Origin: Clostridia bacterium
GTDB taxonomy: Bacteria > Bacillota_E > SLMV01 > PUMD01
Reading direction: 5' to 3'
NCBI GenBank assembly: GCA_007128555.1
Contig: SKXF01000049.1
Coordinates: forward strand, 1 to 5,960
DNA: 5,960 bases
The first letter of the stretch is position 1, and each line of letters opens with the position of its first letter. The notes under the pieces were generated by a model that was given only the letters and a program-made list of their open reading frames with translations, was not told the origin of the DNA and did no database searches. The translations under genes and the position numbers were made by a program. Positions 1 to 4,177 of this stretch are shown piece by piece.

Positions 1-338
1 AGGCTCCTGGGAAGGCCAGACAGGAAGAAGACCAAGAGCATTAAAATCAGTCCGGTGGTGCGCGACAGGGCCAGTAAGAATAGGGGGATCATGATGATTC
101 CAGCGATCATTGGACCCTTCACGCCCCGGGTATCGATGTATTTCCCCACGGGCAGGATGAAGAGCAGCGCTCCGGCGTAGATGGCGGAGCTGCAAAGGCC
201 GATCTGGGACTCGGTGAGGTTGAACTCTTCGGCGAGAAAGGGCGTCAGTGGCCCAAAGGTGCCCGTGAAGAACATTGCGAAGGCCCGGGCCAGCATCAGG
301 GCCAGGACCACTTTCCACAGCGGTTGGTCGGAGGTCAA
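1..338 (-). CDS. MFS transporter, N-terminal part (cut by window edge)
   Basis: This is the first 112 residues of a major facilitator superfamily secondary transporter of the inner membrane; the substrate cannot be told. Hydrophobic segments lie at about residues 10-35 (TM1), 46-66 (TM2), 76-91 (TM3) and 96-109 (TM4). The TM2-TM3 loop carries the MFS motif A form GKYIDTRG (65-72), with the conserved Gly, Asp and Arg. LTESQIGL and the YAGALLF stretch before it fit the usual TM1-TM2 layout. I chose the TTG at 338 because AAGGTGG lies 9 bases upstream and because the protein then begins a few residues before TM1, as in the family. Third-position GC also rises sharply from here. The frame stays open up to an ATG at 530, which would add 64 residues of low-complexity, Arg/Ser/Cys-rich sequence; that longer start is possible but less likely. 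The family call is firm, the start is moderate, and the C-terminal two thirds lie outside the window. Confidence 0.85.
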   Translation of the reverse strand, partial: MTSDQPLWKVVLALMLARAFAMFFTGTFGPLTPFLAEEFNLTESQIGLCSSAIYAGALLFILPVGKYIDTRGVKGPMIAGIIMIPLFLLALSRTTGLILMLLVFFLSGLPRS

Positions 339-447
339 GGTCTTCTGCCACCTTTCTGCTGCACGTGTCCGGGCAGGGCCCGCAAGTCCTGCGACGAGGG
401 CTTCGACGTATTCTTGTTGACCTGTTCGCACCTGGGGTCTCAAATCC

Positions 448-460
448 TGCCTGGCAGGCA
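448..460. repeat. 13-bp perfect palindrome TGCCTG-G-CAGGCA upstream of the MFS gene
   Basis: Two 6-base arms flank one central G and the symmetry ends there. It lies about 110 bases upstream of the preferred transporter start and about 100 bases downstream of the possible promoter. A dimeric repressor operator is one possible role. It is short enough to be chance, and no second copy was seen in the non-coding region. Confidence 0.3.
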
Positions 461-561
461 AACGTTGATCCTCGTTACCGGTCCAGGGACACCCCTGCGA
501 ACAGCTGGACAAAAGTGTCGCTTGCGTCATGCCCTCACTGTCAGGGGTATGCCGAAATCTG

Positions 562-589
562 TTTATGGTGAGGAGTCAACCTGGGTCAA
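562..589 (-). promoter_or_regulatory. possible sigma-70-type promoter for the MFS gene
   Basis: On the minus strand TTGACC (589-584, five of six consensus bases) is followed after 16 bases by CATAAA (567-562, four of six). Transcription would start near 555. This gives a leader of about 25 bases to the ATG at 530, or about 215 bases to the preferred TTG at 338. It is the best -35/-10 pair I could see upstream of the transporter, but such matches arise by chance. Confidence 0.3.
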
Positions 590-813
590 CACCTCTACCA
601 TCGACTGATGCCCTCTATTGACGGAAGCCGTGGGTCTGGTCACTCGTCGAGCGAAAGCAGAAGCGAATGCCGCATTGAGTTCGAGGTGGGTGATGCGTTC
701 AGCGCCACCTACGACTGTCTTTCGGGTTTCTGCTCAAGATCATCTATCCCATTTGTGAGGCAGTCAAAAGCGGCGGCAGAAGTCAGCAGAGGTCATAGCA
801 CGCAGGAGGATTC

Positions 814-1169
814 GTGAGGGTATTGGGTCTGAGCTTCTACCGAAATCCCCGCGGGGTGGAGAATCCGTGTGCACTTTCGGGCCTCAAGCGGTTGACAGAG
901 CGGCTGAGACGGGTCACCTCCCGGAACGGGGGAGTGAGTCTGAGGGAGAGGATGCGCCTGCTGGACGAGTATACTTTTGGCTGGCTGGCCATTGTTCCAT
1001 CGCTGATAGGAGGGGTATGGAGGGGCCTGGACCAGTGGCTGAGGCGTCGGCTGCGCGCCTGTGTCTGGGTTCAATGGAAGCGAGCCGCACTCGATATCGC
1101 AGACTGCGCGACCTGGGAGTCCCAGAATGGCGTATACCCAGGTGGCCGCAGAGGAAGTCCATAGGATAA
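814..1169 (+). pseudogene. group II intron reverse transcriptase/maturase remnant (C-terminal maturase domain, frameshifted)
   Basis: The frame from 814 reads VLGLSFYRNPRGV, then LKRLTERLRRVTSRNGGVSL, then RERMRLLDEY..GWLAIV, then WRGLDQWLRRRLRACVWVQW and KR. This follows the order of the group II intron maturase (X/thumb) domain: the FLGF-x-FY block, the L..LTSRN.GVSL block, the LN.Y.RGW..YF block and the LD.WIRRRLR..IWKQWK block. After codon 1081-1083 the homology moves to another frame, which reads SRTRYRRLRDLGVPEW then RIPRWPQRKSIG and stops at TAA 1167-1169. This matches the family's R.R...LRKLGVPEW..W...RKGYW ending. The change equals loss of one base near 1083/1084. The conserved RGW has become FGW. 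No start codon with a convincing ribosome site, no fingers or palm and no YADD box are present. An intact enzyme has about 400-600 residues; about 115 remain. It is a dead fragment on the strand opposite to all the real genes. The family assignment is by pattern recognition, and the subclass is not determined. Confidence 0.72.
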
Positions 1170-1407
1170 GGCTACTGTTGAACATATTGATCGTTCCCCT
1201 ACACGTGTTCGAGGTGATGAACGTACGGCTAATACTCTGTGGACGTTGTTTCGGTTGACGGGAAGCGCGACAGATGAGCAACTCGGCTTTCTTATGTCAG
1301 CGGCACGGCGACTCGATGCCAGCCGCTTGTTACTAGCCCATATATTCTTACCCTTGCCCATTGGCGCGGACATCGACTACGTGATGTCTTCGTGGATATG
1401 CTCTTAG
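1165..1407 (+). other. unassigned 80-codon open stretch after the maturase remnant
   Basis: Directly after the TAG at 1162-1164 the same plus-strand frame stays open for 80 codons, to TAG 1405-1407. The only early ATG is internal, at codon 44 of the stretch (FLMSAARRLDASRLL). Composition is protein-like in its middle, with TANTLWTLFRLTGSATDEQL, but I recognise no family. It does not match the usual ending of group II maturases. It may be part of the decayed element or simply chance openness. I would not annotate it as a gene. Confidence 0.2.
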
Positions 1408-1585
1408 GTGGCTGAAATGGCTGGGATACATCACATCCCACACCGGCTGCATCGGGGGCGTTGGTGGAGATAAGCCCCCTATTTGGGCGTCAGGGTCCAA
1501 GTGTGGCAAAGGGCTGACGCGAACTCTTTGTGAGAGGTCAGGGCCGCCAATCTAAGGGTCGATCCTATTCCACAGTCGTCGTCCG
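1408..1585. other. intergenic stretch between maturase remnant and nitroreductase gene
   Basis: No gene is seen here. It lies 3' of the minus-strand four-gene cluster, so a transcript end is expected. The hairpins present (1422-1440, 1454-1479 and 1514-1541) lack the U-run of an intrinsic terminator on either strand. Confidence 0.5.
1422..1479. repeat. two adjacent inverted repeats (weak hairpins)
   Basis: TGGGAT (1422-1427) pairs with ATCCCA (1435-1440) across a 7-base loop. GGGGGC (1454-1459) pairs with GCCCCC (1474-1479) across a 14-base loop. Both lie 100-165 bases downstream of the nitroreductase stop on the minus strand. Neither is followed by a U-run, so a terminator role is only a possibility. 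Confidence 0.3.
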
Positions 1586-2158
1586 TCACAGCCACCGAAC
1601 GGCATCCTCGAGGGGACGCCGGGGGCGGGGAGCCGGATCCTCCGCGGGGTAGCCGAGGGCCACGGCTGCAACGAGCTCCAGCCCGCAGTCCAGGTATCTG
1701 CCAATGTCCTCGTCGGTAAAGAACACGTCACAGATCCAGAGGGAGCCGAGGCCCAGGGCGCAAGCGGTTAAGAGCATGTGCTCGATGGCTGCCCCGATCG
1801 ACTGGGTGTCCACCGAATACATGTATCGGTCAGGGCCTTCGAGGTCATCCCCGGGTTCCCATGGGCGGTTGTAGATCACAATCACCACCGATGCCTCTCG
1901 CATGGCCCGGATACTGCCCGTGCAGCTGCCCGTGTTCATTCCCTCTTCATGCAGTGCATCGACCCGTCGCTGCATGACGGTGGTCAACTCATCCTTCGCC
2001 TCTCCCTGGAGGACAAAGAATTCCCAAGGTTGCCGGTTCTTGCCCGATGGTGCGGCGATGGCCGCCCGCAGGATCTGCTGAACGTCGGTTCGCGGAACGG
2101 GTCTTTTGGTGAATCTCCGGATGCTTCGCCTGTTGCTTATTGCCTCGAACAGGTCTAT
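1586..2158 (-). CDS. nitroreductase-family FMN oxidoreductase with apparent ATA start
   Basis: This is a cytoplasmic flavoprotein of the nitroreductase fold. Family members bind FMN, work as dimers and reduce nitro compounds, quinones or other acceptors with NAD(P)H; the substrate here is unknown. The 190 residues begin (I/M)DLFEAISNRRSIRRF, the usual family start, with the FMN-phosphate-binding RRS at 10-12. PSGKNRQPWEF follows at 37-47, then the helix SIGAAIEHML (120-129) leading into GLGSLWI (136-142), and VALGYPAEDP (166-175) with RPLEDAVRW near the end. Length is normal for the small single-domain members. The start is set by AAGGAGGAG, which ends 5 bases before ATA (2158-2156); this ATA overlaps the upstream TAG as ATAG. 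No ATG, GTG or TTG lies in frame nearer than a TTG at 2347, deep inside the preceding gene, which would add 63 unnatural residues. Translation is probably coupled to the upstream reductase. The family is firm, and the ATA start is inferred. Confidence 0.88.
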   Translation of the reverse strand: MDLFEAISNRRSIRRFTKRPVPRTDVQQILRAAIAAPSGKNRQPWEFFVLQGEAKDELTTVMQRRVDALHEEGMNTGSCTGSIRAMREASVVIVIYNRPWEPGDDLEGPDRYMYSVDTQSIGAAIEHMLLTACALGLGSLWICDVFFTDEDIGRYLDCGLELVAAVALGYPAEDPAPRPRRPLEDAVRWL

Positions 2159-3336
2159 GTCAACTCCTCCTTCGTCGACGCAGCCTGGTCGGCCCGGGTC
2201 AGGTGATGTCCCTTCATCCTCTGCATGAGCCCTTCCCTGATCTGGGTGTATGCCTGTTGGTACTTGGCCTCTCCCTGGATGACGGATATGACGTTGTCCA
2301 TGAGCAGGGGATCCGCCCCGAGCATACGATGAACGTGCCGGGGCCAACGGAAGATCAGGCGGGCGAGCAGGCTCGCGACCAGGGTCTCGGGCCCCAACTC
2401 CTTTCTCACCGCTACGGCATAGCCGTGAAGGTCGGTCCTACCCCTTTTCAGTGATCCGATGATCTCCTCGGCTGCCAGTTCACCACTTCTCAGGGCGCTA
2501 TAGATTCCCTCACCGGTCAGCGGATCTGCCAGGTGGCCGGCATCGCCAACAAGGAGGAATCTTTCGCCTGCCAGGATTCTCCTGATCCCGGAGGGTATGG
2601 GGTGCCCACGCAGGAGGATCTCCGAGGATTCCGCATCAATGCCCAGGTACTCGAGGTAGTCGAAGAACATTTCTCGCAGGGGGATTTTCGCCCGGTTCAT
2701 GGAACCGGTTCCAATCGATAGGTGGCTCTTCTTGGGGAAGACCCAGCTGTAGCCGTGGGGGATGTGGCCGTAGTCCAGGATGAGCCGGTCGGTGAGTTCC
2801 CCGGGGAACTCTCCTTTGACCTCTCCCTGAATCGTCGTGCCGATGGTTGCAGGCTTGATCCCGAGGAAACGGGCCACGGGCCCCGTGGCTCCGTCTGCTC
2901 CCACGATCATCTCCGCCCGGTATTGGCCCTCTGCCGTGTGGACCACCACCTGGTCTGTTGAGATCTCCACGTCCCCGACGGTTGAGCTGTCGACCAGGAT
3001 GGCTCCTGTTCTCTGGGCACATCTCACCAGGAACGCATCGAAACGGTCCCGCATGACCAGGGCCATACCCTTTCCCGGCCTGTGATACTCGACGTCGGGC
3101 TCCCCGGGGCAGCGGAAGGTCAGCCGGTCGATTTCCGATTCGATGGGGATGTCCTCGTGATCAAACTCCGTTGACAGAAGCAAAGAGGCCTTTTGCGACA
3201 GGGCACCGCCGCAGGCCTTGTAGCGGGGGATTGTTTCTTTTTCCAGAATCATCGTTGAGACGTTCTCTTTTGCCAGGTGGTAGGCAAGCCAGGCGCCAGC
3301 GGGGCCGGCGCCCACGATGATGACCTGGGCATCCAT
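2155..3336 (-). CDS. geranylgeranyl reductase family FAD-dependent oxidoreductase
   Basis: This 393-residue flavoprotein belongs to the geranylgeranyl reductase/PHBH-fold group, which saturates double bonds of isoprenoid chains (chlorophyll or quinone side chains, archaeal-type lipids) using FAD and an electron donor. The N-terminal Rossmann motif reads VGAGPAG (8-14), with the ribose-binding acid E32. The family signature PRYKACGGALS is at 38-48, RDRFD at 96-100 and GADGA at 146-150. The substrate-side block GYSWVFPK is at 195-202, and the second FAD motif VGDAGHLADPLTGEGI is at 263-278. Length is typical, and no membrane helix or signal peptide is visible. The ATG at 3336 sits just before the Rossmann strand and has GGGAGGT 10 bases upstream. 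It starts 43 bases after the SWIM gene and its TAG overlaps the nitroreductase start. The coupled FMN protein may share its electron donor or substrate, which is inference. The exact substrate (menaquinone chain, polyprenol or lipid) cannot be told. Confidence 0.92.
   Translation of the reverse strand: MDAQVIIVGAGPAGAWLAYHLAKENVSTMILEKETIPRYKACGGALSQKASLLLSTEFDHEDIPIESEIDRLTFRCPGEPDVEYHRPGKGMALVMRDRFDAFLVRCAQRTGAILVDSSTVGDVEISTDQVVVHTAEGQYRAEMIVGADGATGPVARFLGIKPATIGTTIQGEVKGEFPGELTDRLILDYGHIPHGYSWVFPKKSHLSIGTGSMNRAKIPLREMFFDYLEYLGIDAESSEILLRGHPIPSGIRRILAGERFLLVGDAGHLADPLTGEGIYSALRSGELAAEEIIGSLKRGRTDLHGYAVAVRKELGPETLVASLLARLIFRWPRHVHRMLGADPLLMDNVISVIQGEAKYQQAYTQIREGLMQRMKGHHLTRADQAASTKEELT
2159..2172 (-). 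promoter_or_regulatory. strong ribosome binding site for the nitroreductase gene, inside the upstream gene's end
   Basis: AAGGAGGAG on the minus strand lies within the last codons of the flavoprotein reductase gene and ends 5 bases before the ATA at 2158-2156. The match and spacing are close to ideal. This is the main reason for placing initiation at this ATA. The TTG right after the site is in the upstream gene's frame and would give only a two-residue peptide, so it cannot serve the nitroreductase. Confidence 0.7.
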
Positions 3337-3341
3337 TGCCG

Positions 3342-3352
3342 TTCAACCTCCC
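3342..3352 (-). promoter_or_regulatory. ribosome binding site of the flavoprotein reductase gene
   Basis: GGGAGGT on the minus strand lies about 10 bases upstream of the ATG at 3336, within the 43-base gap after the SWIM gene. No convincing promoter was seen in this gap, so read-through transcription from the SNF2/SWIM genes is likely. Confidence 0.55.
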
Positions 3353-3379
3353 AGAATCCACGTATTTGTAGATCTTATG

Positions 3380-4177
3380 TCATCCCCCGGAAAGCATTCG
3401 TCCTCCCTGCCGCCGGGTCTGCCTGTAGGCGGGGTCGAGCGCCTTCAGCAAGGTTGTCTTTCCCCGCCACAGGGGGAACTTGCCCAGCAGGCGAGGCAGC
3501 ACCGCAGGTTTGGATGACGATCCCTCCGCCTCAGGTGGATACCGGGGGACTTTTCCGCCCCGCCAGAACTCTCCGGGGGAGGAGGGCAGGGGTTCGGGTG
3601 GCACTGATGAGACAGAGGGTCCATCAAGAAGGCCGACCGGATCAATTCCCCGCATTTTCAGCAGCAGGAAAGGATCCCGGTCCAGTTCCTCGCCGGTAAG
3701 GTAGAAAACCGCGGCGATGTGTTTGCAGGGGTTGGACGAGTCGGGACAGGAGCATTGGGTGCCGATTCTGTCGGGAAACAGCGAGAGGCCGACGGCGTCG
3801 AAGACATCCTCGATATCGGCGGGCATTTCTCCGGCGAGGAGCTCCGCCACATACAGGGCCTGGGAGGCCAGGGCGTCACCGAGGATTCCCTGCTGCTTTG
3901 CGGACAGGGTGTCGACTTCGATGTTCACCCGGTACGGGCGGGCGCGGGAGCCCTGTACCTGGGCAGTGATCCAGCCTTCTTTCATCTCCAGAGACAGCAC
4001 CTGCCCCCTGCGGGCGTAGTTGCGGCCGCGGCCGATCCGGGGTCCCTTCAGTATGCTCTCCAGGTGCCCGATCCATCGCCGGGCCCACCAGCTGTCGGCG
4101 AAGGATCCCGAGTGGGACTGGGCCCGGATGCCGTCGGCGGAGCGGGGACGGGATGGCTCAGGCCAGTATCCCCTCAC
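3380..4177 (-). CDS. SWIM zinc-finger protein (partner of the SNF2 helicase)
   Basis: This 265-residue protein has a SWIM zinc finger, a small zinc-binding module for nucleic-acid or protein contact often encoded next to bacterial SNF2 helicases. The finger is CSCPDSSNPCKH (142-153): C142, C144, C151 and H153, giving the CxCx(n)CxH ligand set. The preceding FADSWWARRWIGHLE (26-40) and GRGRNYARRGQVLSLE (49-64) are the conserved N-terminal part of these proteins. After the finger lies a proline/serine-rich linker (about 188-225), then LLGKFPLWRG (230-239) and a short helical tail. I chose the GTG at 4177: it overlaps the helicase stop as GTGA and has GAGGTGAT about 7 bases upstream. The frame stays open to 4249, but that would overlap the helicase gene by 76 bases for an unnatural extension. 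Overlap and family pairing suggest a joint product acting on DNA or chromatin-like protein-DNA complexes; the biological role of the pair is not established. Confidence 0.9.
   Translation of the reverse strand: MRGYWPEPSRPRSADGIRAQSHSGSFADSWWARRWIGHLESILKGPRIGRGRNYARRGQVLSLEMKEGWITAQVQGSRARPYRVNIEVDTLSAKQQGILGDALASQALYVAELLAGEMPADIEDVFDAVGLSLFPDRIGTQCSCPDSSNPCKHIAAVFYLTGEELDRDPFLLLKMRGIDPVGLLDGPSVSSVPPEPLPSSPGEFWRGGKVPRYPPEAEGSSSKPAVLPRLLGKFPLWRGKTTLLKALDPAYRQTRRQGGRMLSGG

Larger units (their letters stand above)
339..813. other. stretch without a recognisable intact gene (left part)
   Basis: Short open frames exist on both strands, the longest being 69-98 codons on the plus strand. None has a recognisable domain, a good ribosome binding site or protein-like composition. 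The stretch carries the transporter's likely promoter and palindrome. The part next to 814 is where the fingers/palm of a group II intron reverse transcriptase would have been. I found no YADD-type catalytic motif in any frame, so that portion is deleted or too decayed to read. Confidence 0.6.

Noticed and set aside
608..817. 69-codon plus-strand frame just before the maturase remnant, with TYDC and a KAAAEVS stretch
   Set aside because: I tested it as the RT palm (YADD region). The resemblance is too weak and the spacing to the FLGF-like block is wrong, so it is not called.
793..1281. 162-codon open frame on the minus strand
   Set aside because: It lies antisense to the maturase remnant, is rich in Pro, Gln and Ser, has no recognisable domain and no good ribosome site.
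1545..1580. tRNA-like 3' end with GGGTCGATCC then CCACA
   Set aside because: There is no matching acceptor stem, D-arm or anticodon arm upstream.
1170..1600. possible group II intron domain V (paired GAGC...GTTC hairpin)
   Set aside because: A short GAACGTACGGCT stretch near 1220 is suggestive, but its complementary half and bulge are missing.
1778..2206. 142-codon open frame on the plus strand
   Set aside because: It is antisense to the nitroreductase gene and has no recognisable domain.
1586..2347. longer nitroreductase from the TTG at 2347
   Set aside because: It would overlap the upstream reductase by 193 bases, and the added 63 residues are Pro/Gly/His/Arg-rich mirror sequence without family similarity.
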